A stretch of 64,000 bases of DNA from Syntrophobacter fumaroxidans MPOB (GTDB lineage Bacteria > Desulfobacterota > Syntrophobacteria > Syntrophobacterales > Syntrophobacteraceae): assembly GCF_000014965.1 (NCBI RefSeq), contig NC_008554.1:4452001-4516000 (forward strand), in the 5' to 3' direction. Of the stretch, positions 27,213-35,862 are shown one piece after another. The notes under the pieces are model-generated. The model searched no databases. It was not told the DNA's origin and saw only the letters and a program-made list of their open reading frames with translations. The first letter of the stretch is position 1, and each line of letters opens with the position of its first letter. A program made the translations under genes and the position numbers.

Positions 27213-27753
27213 AGCAGCAGAACCTCCGCACATCGAACAGGAAATGCGAAAAGGGCAATTCCACAGGAGAATGAGATCTCAATGCGTATAATTGATAAAC
27301 AATAGCACGAACGCATGCCCGCCGGAAGCGAAATCTGACAAAAGCATCACCAAATCGGCGGGTTACTGAATGACCGGAGCGATAACCCCTTCAACCGCAG
27401 TCGCTGCCGGTTCGCTATCCGTGCCGGGGCCTTTGCGGCGGCATAATCCGGGGGGGACGAACGATCTTGCAGGACCGGCCCGGACACCACTCCGGCGAAC
27501 CGCCGACCGGCCTCCGGACCCGGCTTCGGAACCCGGTGTTTTTCCCCGAGCGGCCGGCTGCGCCGGGATGAGCGCGAGCGTTTTCCTTCGTTCCCGCGCG
27601 CCCGCCGCTGAGCGCCGATCGCCCGAAAATGCGCGATGCTCGTCCGGCTATGGTTCATCGTGCCGTGTATGGGGTGAATGCCGATAAGGGGGGCGAAAAC
27701 AAAGCGGTCCTGTATCGCGTCCGCTCAAGTTGAGGCAGGAGCAGCCACCGGGA
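27213..27753. other. Gene-free stretch
   Basis: About 540 bp without a supported gene. AT-rich sequence near 27285-27310 (GTATAATTGATAAAC) could hold the promoter of the histidine kinase. The rest is GC-rich, with only overlapping short reading frames that have no recognisable features. Confidence 0.5.
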
Positions 27754-28347
27754 CTAGGCCGTCTTCTCCGCTTCATCCGAAGTCTCGGCGACCAGCGGAT
27801 CGATGTCTTTCTGCTTTATTTCCAGTCTCTTCAGGCGGCCCTTGTCGTTGATCGCGCGCTCCAACTCCCGCCTGACCTCCGACTGCGCCAGGAGCTCGGA
27901 GAGCAGAATGCGCTTATAGCTGATGCTGCGAAGCTCGTTCTCCAGGAATTCGTCACGTTCCTGCTTCAGCTTCAGGTTTTGAAGGAAAAGCTTTTCCTCG
28001 AGGGACTCGTTCTCGATGAGCAGCGTGATGAACATATCGGTGACCTTGCTCTTCCTGAGGCCCATCATGCCGATTCCCGCGGCCTTCCTCCGGTACTGGT
28101 CGAGCCTGGTTTCCAGGAAGCCGATGCGTCGGTTGAGCTCTTCCTTCTCCTGTTCGAGCCTCTGCTTCTCGTGATCCCAGAATTCCTTGAGAGCTCGCTC
28201 GATGGTCAGCATCTCTTCACGATCTTGTTCCGATTGAGTCTCGAATTTTCTCACATTGCGGCGGTATCCAAGGTAGTAGGCCGCGGCGAAAACGACAACC
28301 ACGCAGAAGGTGACCGCCAATATCTGAGAGATAAGGATCAGATCCAT
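27754..28347 (-). CDS. Membrane-anchored coiled-coil protein, unknown function
   Basis: The 197-residue product has an N-terminal membrane helix (about residues 6-26) followed by a highly charged, almost entirely helical region with heptad-like Glu/Leu/Arg patterning (about 35-150). I recognise no domain. The build resembles small membrane-tethered coiled-coil scaffolds. The ATG at 28347 is preceded by GGAGGAGAG, which decides the start over an in-frame ATG at 28383. It is a single-gene unit between the histidine kinase and pfkA, all on the minus strand. Function cannot be assigned. Confidence 0.75.
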   Translation of the reverse strand: MDLILISQILAVTFCVVVVFAAAYYLGYRRNVRKFETQSEQDREEMLTIERALKEFWDHEKQRLEQEKEELNRRIGFLETRLDQYRRKAAGIGMMGLRKSKVTDMFITLLIENESLEEKLFLQNLKLKQERDEFLENELRSISYKRILLSELLAQSEVRRELERAINDKGRLKRLEIKQKDIDPLVAETSDEAEKTA

Positions 28348-28637
28348 GAACACTCTCCTCCTGCCGCCAACCGGGAGTCCCATCGTTCCCTGCGTCTGGC
28401 GCGATAAGCGACGTCGCCCGCCCCGCGAGCGGGATTGTATCCATTGCTCAACTTATTAACACAAATGAGCAAAATATCGACCAGAATATTGTCTCCAAAG
28501 GCAAAAACCACTCCCTTGCGGTATGCGCCGCGCGACGCATGGTGCGAATCATCGCGCGAAGAACGCGGCGGCGGCCCCAAAAACCGGCAGCGGACCGGCT
28601 GCGATCCGGGGCAGTCGAATTGCGGCCCGGCACTTAC

Positions 28638-29723
28638 CTACCCCAGGGAGGTACCGACGGACCGCGCCGTCTTGATGAGGGGGGAATCCAACGGGACAAG
28701 CCGCTGTCTTCCCGCGACCTTCTCGATGGGAACCGGGACCGTTTCGCCTCCCTGGAAAGCGACCATGTGGTTGTAGCAGCGTTCTTCCACCAGTTCCATG
28801 GCCTTTACGGCAAACCGTGTGGCGAGCAAGCGATCGAGGGGTGTGGGCGTGCCTCCGCGCTGCACGTGCCCAAGAATGGTGACGCGGCACTCGATCCCGG
28901 TCTGTTCCTCGATCTCGGTCGCAATCCGGTGGCTGATCCCGCCCAGGCGAATCGGGTCCGGGCTGTCCTTGACGATTCTGTGAACGGTCTGAGTCCCTCC
29001 CACGGGAGCCGCGCCTTCGGCCACCACTACAATGCTGAACTGTCTCCCGAAGCGGCTTCGCCTTCGCGCCACTCCAATGATCTCCTTGATGGAATACGGA
29101 ATTTCCGGAATCAGCACAATGTCGGCTCCCGCGGCGATCCCGGCCTCCAGGGCGAGCCAGCCCGCATTTCTTCCCATCACTTCAATGAGCATGACCCGGT
29201 GATGGGACTGTGCCGTTGTGTGAATTCGATCGATGGCCTCGGTGGCGACGGTGCGGGCCGTATCGAAGCCGAACGTGATGTCCGTCTCGGCAAGGTCCTT
29301 GTCAATGGTCTTCGGCAGGCCGATGACGTTGACTCCCTTGCGGGACAGCTTCTCCGCAATTGTCATGGTCCCGTCGCCACCCACGCAGATCAGGGCGTCC
29401 ATGGCAAGATCCTCGCAAAGGGCGACGCACTCCTCGGATACGTCCACGCAACGCTCCTGGCCGCCCTCGCGCACCCGATGTTCGAAGGGATTCGCCTTGT
29501 TGCTCGAGCCCAGGATGGTCCCTCCCTGTGTGAGGATGCCGGAAACCATCTCGAAAGTCAGGATCGTGAAGCGCTTCTCGATGAGACCGAGAAACCCGTC
29601 ATAGAAGCCGACGACTTCCATGTCGAAGTTGTTGACGGCGCTCTTCGTGATGCCCCTGATGACTGCGTTCAAACCGGCGCAGTCTCCTCCGCCCGTGAGA
29701 ATCCCAACTCTTCTCTTACCCAT
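28638..29723 (-). CDS. pfkA: 6-phosphofructokinase
   Basis: This enzyme phosphorylates fructose-6-phosphate in glycolysis. The 361-residue product has ILTGGGDCAGLNAVIRG at the nucleotide site, VGGDGT, the catalytic PKTIDKD, MGRNAGWLA and the C-terminal RVTILGHVQRGG. GGDGT retains the Gly of ATP-dependent enzymes (E. coli Gly104). The Lys of PKTIDKD is the residue usually seen in PPi enzymes at position 124. Trypanosomal ATP-PFKs combine the two in the same way, so ATP use is more likely but not certain. The ATG at 29723 has GGGGAG upstream; in-frame codons further up add unrelated sequence. It is monocistronic. Confidence 0.92.
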   Translation of the reverse strand: MGKRRVGILTGGGDCAGLNAVIRGITKSAVNNFDMEVVGFYDGFLGLIEKRFTILTFEMVSGILTQGGTILGSSNKANPFEHRVREGGQERCVDVSEECVALCEDLAMDALICVGGDGTMTIAEKLSRKGVNVIGLPKTIDKDLAETDITFGFDTARTVATEAIDRIHTTAQSHHRVMLIEVMGRNAGWLALEAGIAAGADIVLIPEIPYSIKEIIGVARRRSRFGRQFSIVVVAEGAAPVGGTQTVHRIVKDSPDPIRLGGISHRIATEIEEQTGIECRVTILGHVQRGGTPTPLDRLLATRFAVKAMELVEERCYNHMVAFQGGETVPVPIEKVAGRQRLVPLDSPLIKTARSVGTSLG

Positions 29724-29963
29724 TGTCTCACTCCCCTTCCAATTCTTCATCCTCGGGAGGCCCCCCGATGCCTTGCGGCGGGCAGCGTTCAAGAACGGGA
29801 CAACCGATGCTCCCAAAAAGCGCGGAAAGTCCCGCTGTTCATCACAATACTCGCAGATTGCACCGCGATCAAGCCGTTGCCGTTTGTCGACGCCTGCTTC
29901 CAGTTGCGAAAAGGCCACGATAAGCAGAGTGACGAATCGTCAAAGAGGGTGGGATTTCGTAGT

Positions 29964-29998
29964 GGCAACGGAAGCTCCACGGATGCGCTTCCGTTGCC
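29964..29998 (-). terminator. Hairpin downstream of the EF-hand gene
   Basis: A perfect 12-bp stem GGCAACGGAAGC/GCTTCCGTTGCC with an 11-base loop starts 14 bp past the stop of the minus-strand EF-hand gene. There is no U-run, so it may be an RNA-stabilising 3' hairpin rather than a complete intrinsic terminator. Confidence 0.55.
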
Positions 29999-30011
29999 AT
30001 GCAGGCGAGTG

Positions 30012-30335
30012 TTACGATCTATTTTTCCATGCGCAGAATTCGCCCATCGTCAGATGGCCGTCCCCTTTCGTGTCGGCGGACATGAACGCGCTGTGAGTGC
30101 CGCCGATCTGACCATATCCCTTGTGCTTGCCCAGACCGTCACCGGCGCGAAAGTCGTTGTAAGTCAGGTATCCTTTGCCTCCGGAGTCCAGGTTCTTGAA
30201 TACCTGTTCGCATTTGCTGATGTTTCCTTCCGGGGACAGCGCCTGGCCGCTCTGAAACGCCATTACCCCTGCGCCCGTGTATACCGCCAAGCCGACCACG
30301 GCCATCAATGCCACAGCCACTAGCAACATTCTCAT
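30012..30335 (-). CDS. Exported EF-hand protein
   Basis: The 107-residue product has an N-terminal signal sequence (about residues 1-27, MRMLLVAVALMAVVGLAVY) and two EF-hand-like loops. The first is DSGGKGYLTYND, which is imperfect (Gly and Lys at liganding positions). The second, DTKGDGHLTMGE, fits the D-x-x-x-D-G-x-x-x-x-x-E pattern well. Two cysteines (in the SKCEQVF and EFCAWKN segments) could form a disulfide. It is likely a small periplasmic calcium-binding protein. GGAGGAAT precedes the ATG. It stands alone between pfkA and a long non-coding stretch; partner unknown. Confidence 0.82.
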   Translation of the reverse strand: MRMLLVAVALMAVVGLAVYTGAGVMAFQSGQALSPEGNISKCEQVFKNLDSGGKGYLTYNDFRAGDGLGKHKGYGQIGGTHSAFMSADTKGDGHLTMGEFCAWKNRS

Positions 30336-31119
30336 GGCTATTCCTCCCGGCGTCGCGATTTACAACGCTGCCTACGTCTTCCATTCCATGCCGTTCAATG
30401 CTGTTTACAAAGCCGCTTGGACCCCGTTATTCTGGGAAAGCTCTGTATTCCATCACCCAGCATCGATCTCAAAGCCTCCGTAAAATGCGACATGGATTAC
30501 TTATTGATAAGCTAACGTTCTAGAAAATGATTGTCAATTGTGTCGACATCGCAACCGATTTGCCGTAAAGGACTGCGATGAATCGAACGCGGCCGGTCGT
30601 CGCCTGCGCAATCGGGTGTGGGGAGAGCCCGGGCGCTTCTTGCGCGCTATCGACATGCAAAGCGTGACCTGCCGGTGGGACCGGGAAAGGCTCACCGTGT
30701 TTCTTTCGGTGGTCCGCATGGAACGCGGCACTGCCGGAGCGCGGGGGGCCAAACGGGAAACGAAACCGACCCGGAAGGCACGGTTTGCGAGCCCGCTGGG
30801 GACATCGGGAGCGGAGCGATAAGCCCTCCGGAATTCGCGTCGCGCCGTCGGCTGCTCACCTGCCGCGCTGAACGAGTGCATACAAACACCGCGCCCGCGG
30901 GCAGGCGGATGAGGAAACCTAAAACTATTTTAATTTTATTTTATTAATGAAAAAGACACATTCTGCCGTTTGGTACCTTGAAGACCAATCAGAAGACATG
31001 TTGCGGTGCGACTTTGCCTGTGATGCATGCCACGGGGATGGAATACGGGGCGGGCGGTATTTGCATTCGGACGGTTCGATGTTTTCATTGTACAAATCTT
31101 TCCGAGCGGAACGATTTCC
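30336..31119. other. 784-bp gene-free stretch between EF-hand gene and response regulator
   Basis: No supported gene. It contains a candidate minus-strand promoter for the EF-hand gene (30509-30537) and an A/T-only run near 30923-30948 unlike the surrounding GC-rich DNA, which may belong to the response-regulator promoter. The GC-rich middle has only overlapping ORFs without recognisable features. Confidence 0.5.
30509..30537 (-). promoter_or_regulatory. Candidate promoter for the EF-hand gene
   Basis: On the minus strand, TTGACA (30537-30532) is followed after 17 bp by TAGCTT (30514-30509). The -35 is a perfect match; the -10 is weak. It would give a leader of about 170 nt. Confidence 0.35.
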
Positions 31120-31818
31120 ATGCGTGTTTTGGTGGTTGAAGACGACAGACAGATCACGGATTTCCTTGAACGGGCGTTGACCGAGGCCGGCTTCAAGATC
31201 GATGTGGCCTGGAACGGCCCGCAAGGATTTGAACTCGCGCTCAAGGAAAGCTACGACGCCATCATCATCGACGTCATCCTTCCCGTAATGGACGGTCTGG
31301 AGATCCTTCAGAAGCTTCGCAATCGCGGGATCCTGACGCCCGTGCTGATCCTGAGCGCAAAGGGCAGTGTGAGCGACCGGGTGAGCGGCCTGGAGCTCGG
31401 GGGAGACGACTACCTCACCAAGCCCTTTGAACTGGCCGAGCTTCTCGCGAGGGTCTGGAGCCTCATCCGTCGAAGCAAGGTGAACCAGGAGACGGTGCAG
31501 CTCAAGGCCGGCGACCTGTGGCTGGACCTGGTCAGCCGCCGCGTTTTCCGCGGTGACGAGGAGTTCCGGCTGCTGCCCCAGGAATTCGCCCTGCTCGAAT
31601 ACCTGATGCGCAACAAGGGAAGGGTGGTCACGCGCGCGGAGATTCTCGAGAACGTCTGGGGCTATAACTTCGTGCCCGCCACGAATGTCGTGGAAGTTCA
31701 CATCTGCCGGCTGCGCGAGAAACTGGAACGTCCGAACAAGCCCAGACTCCTGCAGACTTTCCGCAAGGCCGGTTATGCCCTGGTCGAAGACAGCTCGCCG
31801 GGGGACAAGGAATCATAG
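31120..31818 (+). CDS. OmpR/PhoB-family response regulator
   Basis: The 232-residue protein has a receiver domain with the acidic pocket (VVEDD), the phosphoacceptor Asp in IIIDVILPVMDG, the conserved Thr/Ser switch position ILSAKG and the Lys in LTKPFE. A winged-helix DNA-binding domain of the OmpR type follows (LPQEFALLEYLMRNKGRVV, then TNVVEVHICRLREKL), close to the CusR/CopR/PetR group. No histidine kinase follows, unlike most members, so it is an orphan here. The ATG at 31120 is the natural domain start, although the upstream Shine-Dalgarno is weak. Confidence 0.9.
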   Translation: MRVLVVEDDRQITDFLERALTEAGFKIDVAWNGPQGFELALKESYDAIIIDVILPVMDGLEILQKLRNRGILTPVLILSAKGSVSDRVSGLELGGDDYLTKPFELAELLARVWSLIRRSKVNQETVQLKAGDLWLDLVSRRVFRGDEEFRLLPQEFALLEYLMRNKGRVVTRAEILENVWGYNFVPATNVVEVHICRLREKLERPNKPRLLQTFRKAGYALVEDSSPGDKES

Positions 31819-32230
31819 CCGTCCGCCAATAAGGGTTCCGCCTTTTTCGGGCTTTTCGCGAGGTATTGCCCCTCATCCTTCCAGTTGAACCATCACCGCC
31901 GTCAAGACGATGCTCGACACCTGCCTGGACTTTCCGCACCGACAAAGAAGGACATCCCTGCACACGCTCCCGTTCGCTTTGTCGAAATTGCTGGTGTTCC
32001 GTGAGATAAATATCTATATGGGAAAAGAATGAATTGACACGCGGCGCAAGCCCGGGCCTGTCCGGTTTCGCCCCGATTCGTCCCGCTGCGACGCAAGAGA
32101 CCCGGGCGTAGGGATATCCCGGGGGGGGCGACGCCCCCGCGGAGCCGGGAAGACCACCGCCGGGCGAAATGGCCGAAAGGACCGCGACGGACGCACCCGA
32201 AGGGCCCAACAACAATTGCGAGGCAGGCCG
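31819..32230. other. Gene-free stretch
   Basis: No supported gene over about 410 bp. There is a GC-rich self-complementary block near 32105-32160 (runs of G then C around GGGGGGGCGACGCCCCC). No kinase gene for the preceding response regulator is present. Confidence 0.5.
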
Positions 32231-32749
32231 ATGGAATTCGAAATGACTACCGGAATGGGAACCAGGGTGCGCTTCACCCTAGAGCGGGACGAACATTCCG
32301 TGCACCAGGTTTTCGCCCATATCGTTCCAGCGGGGGAGAAGAACGAAAAACGTGTGCTGTGCACCGGCTGGCGGGTCAGCAGAACCGAACGGGGATTCGT
32401 GGAAGGAGTCAACGCCTCCGGCGAACTGATCGACGTGGCCCGGGACGACTGGGGAAAAATGCTGGCCTTGAGGGAGGATCTCAGGGACCGCGACAACCTG
32501 GAGAATATTTGCCTCGTCAAAGTCCACTCCCGAGGCAATCGGCTGACGATCGACGGATATACGCTCAGTGCCCGTGTCGACCGGGTCACCTGGCACAAGA
32601 TCGAGCATTGCATGGAAGAGGTGGACAGTTCCGAGAACGATGAGCTTCTCGAGGGCGATCACTTCATCGGTTGGGTCGTGAAGCCCGGCATGGAATCCGA
32701 GGTCGAGCGCATCCTCGATGTCAAACCCGCAAAAAGGGTGACGGACTGA
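32231..32749 (+). CDS. Conserved-looking protein of unknown function, 172 aa
   Basis: I do not recognise this protein. It is soluble, acidic, without signal peptide or membrane helix. The first half is beta-rich (TTGMGTRVRFTLERDEHSVH onward), with a stretch VLCTGWRVSRTERGFVEGV. The second half is helical and acidic, ending KPAKRVTD. Codon use and GC match neighbouring real genes, and no competing frame is better. The ATG at 32231 follows GAGGCAGG; a TTG at 32216 is possible. It stands alone between the response regulator and another small unknown gene. Confidence 0.6.
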   Translation: MEFEMTTGMGTRVRFTLERDEHSVHQVFAHIVPAGEKNEKRVLCTGWRVSRTERGFVEGVNASGELIDVARDDWGKMLALREDLRDRDNLENICLVKVHSRGNRLTIDGYTLSARVDRVTWHKIEHCMEEVDSSENDELLEGDHFIGWVVKPGMESEVERILDVKPAKRVTD

Positions 32750-33039
32750 GGAGACCCATGACCGGGGGATGCCCCGATGACGCACGGGCATTCCCAGGGC
32801 CTGCAGGCCCGGCCGACACTGTCCGTGAAGGCCGGATGCGCTTTTGTGAGCCATCCTGTTCATACGCCTTCCCCCTCTCCACTCCGATCATCCCTGTTTC
32901 GTATCGGTTCCCACCCTTTCCCGGCTTTTCGGAATGCCCATGTGCTTGCGTCCTCTCAGAACAATTCTTAAATGATAATCTATTGCTGATTGGTGTTGGA
33001 GTCTGTGTCGTTCCGGACAACTCGAAGGAGGATAACGAT

Positions 33040-33360
33040 ATGGGAAGAATGCCCATACTGGCTGGACAGGCGGGGAACGGCCGCAACGCAGGCTGCGGCT
33101 CAAGGGGATTTTGTCCCGTCGACCGGCCGCTGCCCGTCTTCTACATGGTGGACTATTCGGTGATGGGGCTCCTGGTGGATCGGCTCGATGACGCGCTCCG
33201 GTCACTGAACGATGAAGGGTTTTCAATCATCGAGGAACCCTGGGGCAGTGAAGTCGTTGTGGAAAGTCCGGCGCGAACCGGGGAGATCGTCCGGTTGCTC
33301 GAGGAACGTGGAATCGCTTGCGAGATGGCCGACGTCGTCGGCGGAATGTACCAGGGGTGA
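33040..33360 (+). CDS. Small unknown protein, possibly ACT-like, 106 aa
   Basis: The ATG at 33040 has an excellent AAGGAGG upstream (about 33025-33031), the main support for a real gene. After a Gly/Cys-containing N-terminal 35 residues, the rest alternates helix and strand (LLVDRLDDALRSLNDEGFSI, then SEVVVESPARTGEIVRLLEE), a pattern like an ACT or similar small beta-alpha-beta ligand-binding fold. That reading is inference from pattern only. The upstream region near 32960-32995 is AT-rich (TTAAATGATAATCTATTG) and could hold a promoter. Confidence 0.6.
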   Translation: MGRMPILAGQAGNGRNAGCGSRGFCPVDRPLPVFYMVDYSVMGLLVDRLDDALRSLNDEGFSIIEEPWGSEVVVESPARTGEIVRLLEERGIACEMADVVGGMYQG

Positions 33361-33517
33361 TGAGCCCCGCCTCGCCGGTTCGGCGGGAAATGAAGAGCCC
33401 GACACTCCTCCGGAGGGCGGCGAGGCAGCCGGGCGCGGCCTGCCCGCGGGCGGTACCGGAGGAGTGTCCGGGGCGGAGACTTTGCATGCCTGCGCGCCGG
33501 AAGGGGCTTAAGGTGGG

Positions 33518-35437
33518 TCAATCGTTGTCCACGATGATGATCTCGGCGGTTGCGGGGGTGCGGACGATGTAGGATGAATCGGGCGAGATCCTCATGATGA
33601 CTCGTTCGTTTTTTTCGTCTCTTGAGTCGTCGACGGGTGTGAGCTTGACCAGCGCCGAAGAGACGCCGGCGGGAAGTGTCCGGGTTCCCGACAGTTTCGC
33701 GTAATCGATGCCGTTTCGAGCGGTGCCGCTCAGGGTGTATTTCACGGTGATCGCGGAAGCTGAGCCGCCCGTCCTCCTGATGCGGAATGCCGTGCCGCTT
33801 GCCCCGGATTCCGGCACCTGGGTCTTGGTGGCGGTGACGGTTACGATGGGCAGAGGGGATGGATCGGCCGTGCCGGTGCGTTGATAATTTCCTCGCCCCG
33901 TGCCCCAGAGAATCCGGGCATTGGCCGTCCCGGGGAGATCGTAGGCGACCAGCCCGGAATGAGCGGTATTGATCACCACTTCCAGGGCCTGGTCATCGTC
34001 GATGTTCGCCAGGGTTGGTGCCGCCAGTGCCCCGTTCCAGTCCGGGCTTCCGTAGGCGGCGGGCAGGCTGACCTGACGCACGGGGTTGCCCATGCAATCG
34101 AGAATGTGGAGTTTGCCGGTCCGGTGAGCGCTCTTTTCCACCCATGAAGTGAAGATGACTTCCGCGCAACCGTCGTTGTCCAGGTCGGCCACAACCGGCT
34201 CGGAAGCGAAGCGCATGATGCCCTCGCCTGAATCGTAAACGGAGAAAGGCCAGTTTCCGTGCTCTTTCTTGTCGAGCCAGAATGCGTGCACCCGACCGTC
34301 GTATGAGGAATAGACGATCTCCTTCCTGCCGTCGCCGTCCAGGTCGACCACGACCGGGTTCGGCTGACAATTCTCAATCACCTCATAATCCTCGCTCAAG
34401 GGCGCACCCGTATCCAATGGGACCTTGCGCCAGTCGAAACCGTCCCGGTTGAACCGGGTGCGGTCGCGGTTGAAAATATAGATCCCGTTGTACCTGCTGT
34501 CGTAATTTTCCGTCGCGCAATCGTAGACGTTGCCGGCCACCACGACTTCGAGGTTCGAATCCCCGTTGACGTCCGCAATGGTCGCGGCGCCGTGGGCGAA
34601 ATTGGGGCGGTGGCGCTCGGAACGCGGGTCTCCCTGCTCGCACGTTCCCCAGCCGCGCTTTTCAACGCCCAGGCTTTCCCAGACCCCCACCTGTCCCCAT
34701 CTCTTGCCCTCGTACATGGTGTTGTTGGCAGGAATGTGGGAACCATTTGCATTGTAGGCGCAAATGTAGTGCACATCGGACGGGACGACGATCTCGCCCT
34801 GCCCGTCCTTGTCCAAATCGTAGACCGCGGCATTGCTGTTATAAACGCCCCAGGCATAACCGTTGTCGTTCGCGAGTTGAGGCCATCCGTCGAGGAGGCG
34901 GCCATTGTGGTTGTACACCCACGTGTTGGTCTTGCTGCCGACTGCTCCGGTCACGACGATTTCGAGAAATCCGTCGCGGTCCAGGTCGTAGGCGCTCAAG
35001 CCGCGCAGTTCGCTGGTCGTGGGCTGCCGCGACCAGACGGTCTTGCCCGCGTGGTCGAGCACCGTGACGTAGCCGCCGCCCTGGGCGAGGACGATCTCGG
35101 GCTTGCCGTCCCGGTCGATGTCCGCGACCACCACGCCCGGCCATACGCGGCCTCCGGAACCGGCGGTCACGCTGAACTTCTGTGAGCCGTCCTCGCCGTT
35201 GAGGACGAAAAGACTGTAAGCTGCGCCCAGCACCTCCATTTTCCCGTCGCCGTCGAGGTCAGCGACCGCGGGGGAGGAATACCAGCCCGTTTCGCACCAC
35301 GAGGAATAGCAGCCGCCGTGTTTCCACTTGAGGACTGGGTTTCCGACGGCGGCGACGGCAGCCGGCGCGGTCGCGCAGAACCAGGTCAGCACCGGGACAA
35401 GGGCGCAAATAACGAAAGACAGTCCAGGTTTTCTCAT
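33518..35437 (-). CDS. Secreted FG-GAP/VCBS beta-propeller protein with C-terminal Calx-beta domain
   Basis: The 639-residue exported protein has a signal peptide (about residues 1-28, ending APAAVAAVG). About eight FG-GAP-type repeats follow, each with a calcium-loop pattern, for example ADLDGDGKMEV, ADIDRDGKPEI, YDLDRDGFLEI, VDLDGDGRKEI and ADLDNDGCAEV. These should form an integrin-like beta-propeller. The last 95 residues form a Calx-beta domain (TAFRIRRTGGSASAITVKY, then GTARNGIDY, ending AEIIIVDND). It is probably a cell-surface or released calcium-dependent adhesion protein and a plausible type II secretion substrate. The ATG at 35437 has GGAG upstream. Two inverted repeats lie before it. 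Confidence 0.88.
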   Translation of the reverse strand: MRKPGLSFVICALVPVLTWFCATAPAAVAAVGNPVLKWKHGGCYSSWCETGWYSSPAVADLDGDGKMEVLGAAYSLFVLNGEDGSQKFSVTAGSGGRVWPGVVVADIDRDGKPEIVLAQGGGYVTVLDHAGKTVWSRQPTTSELRGLSAYDLDRDGFLEIVVTGAVGSKTNTWVYNHNGRLLDGWPQLANDNGYAWGVYNSNAAVYDLDKDGQGEIVVPSDVHYICAYNANGSHIPANNTMYEGKRWGQVGVWESLGVEKRGWGTCEQGDPRSERHRPNFAHGAATIADVNGDSNLEVVVAGNVYDCATENYDSRYNGIYIFNRDRTRFNRDGFDWRKVPLDTGAPLSEDYEVIENCQPNPVVVDLDGDGRKEIVYSSYDGRVHAFWLDKKEHGNWPFSVYDSGEGIMRFASEPVVADLDNDGCAEVIFTSWVEKSAHRTGKLHILDCMGNPVRQVSLPAAYGSPDWNGALAAPTLANIDDDQALEVVINTAHSGLVAYDLPGTANARILWGTGRGNYQRTGTADPSPLPIVTVTATKTQVPESGASGTAFRIRRTGGSASAITVKYTLSGTARNGIDYAKLSGTRTLPAGVSSALVKLTPVDDSRDEKNERVIMRISPDSSYIVRTPATAEIIIVDND

Positions 35438-35504
35438 ATTCGCTCCATGTCGAAATTTGAGGATCACGCACAGTCCCCTGTTTCGTCCGGACAGCGGGCG
35501 ATCC

Positions 35505-35540
35505 GGTCTTTGCGCGTCGAGAGGTCGCTGCGCAAAGACC
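35505..35540. promoter_or_regulatory. Long inverted repeat upstream of the FG-GAP gene
   Basis: The perfect 11-bp arms GGTCTTTGCGC and GCGCAAAGACC are separated by 14 bases. The repeat lies 68 bp before the FG-GAP start codon, in its leader or promoter. It could be an operator or an RNA hairpin. Confidence 0.5.
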
Positions 35541-35656
35541 GCTCCACGTTCGGAGTCAGTCCCCGGATCGCACTGTGCGGACCGCCCGCGTCACCTCCCG
35601 CCGGGCAGGCGTCGTGTAATGTTGAACGCCCCTCAATATCAAACGAACAATCCGGC

Positions 35657-35680
35657 GATTGTCGGGTCGGCACGACAATC
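35657..35680. promoter_or_regulatory. Inverted repeat GATTGTCG-N8-CGACAATC
   Basis: Perfect 8-bp arms are separated by 8 bases, about 220 bp upstream of the FG-GAP gene and 180 bp past the OMF stop. The spacing between arm centres (16 bp) suits a dimeric regulator. No partner is identified. Confidence 0.4.
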
Positions 35681-35862
35681 AATAATACGGAAAAAATGGG
35701 AAAATGCATGAACGGGCGGCGGAGGGAGTGGGCGGCGGCCCGAAAAAGCCGGCGGAGGCGGGCGAGGAACCCTCGGCTTCGTTTCGGCTCATGAGCTGGA
35801 TGGACCTGCCCGTGAGCGACCGGCGAGGGGCGTGTCTCGCCCGGCCGGCCGCGCGGCGCGGC

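Larger units (their letters stand above)
35438..35862. other. Gene-free stretch with two inverted repeats
   Basis: No gene. It contains the 11-bp-arm hairpin at 35505-35540 and the 8-bp-arm inverted repeat at 35657-35680. The remainder to the OMF stop shows nothing further. Confidence 0.6.

Noticed and set aside
28638-29723. Phosphofructokinase read as PPi-dependent
   Set aside because: The Lys in PKTIDKD suggests it, but GGDGT retains the Gly of ATP enzymes, and known ATP-PFKs share this pair.
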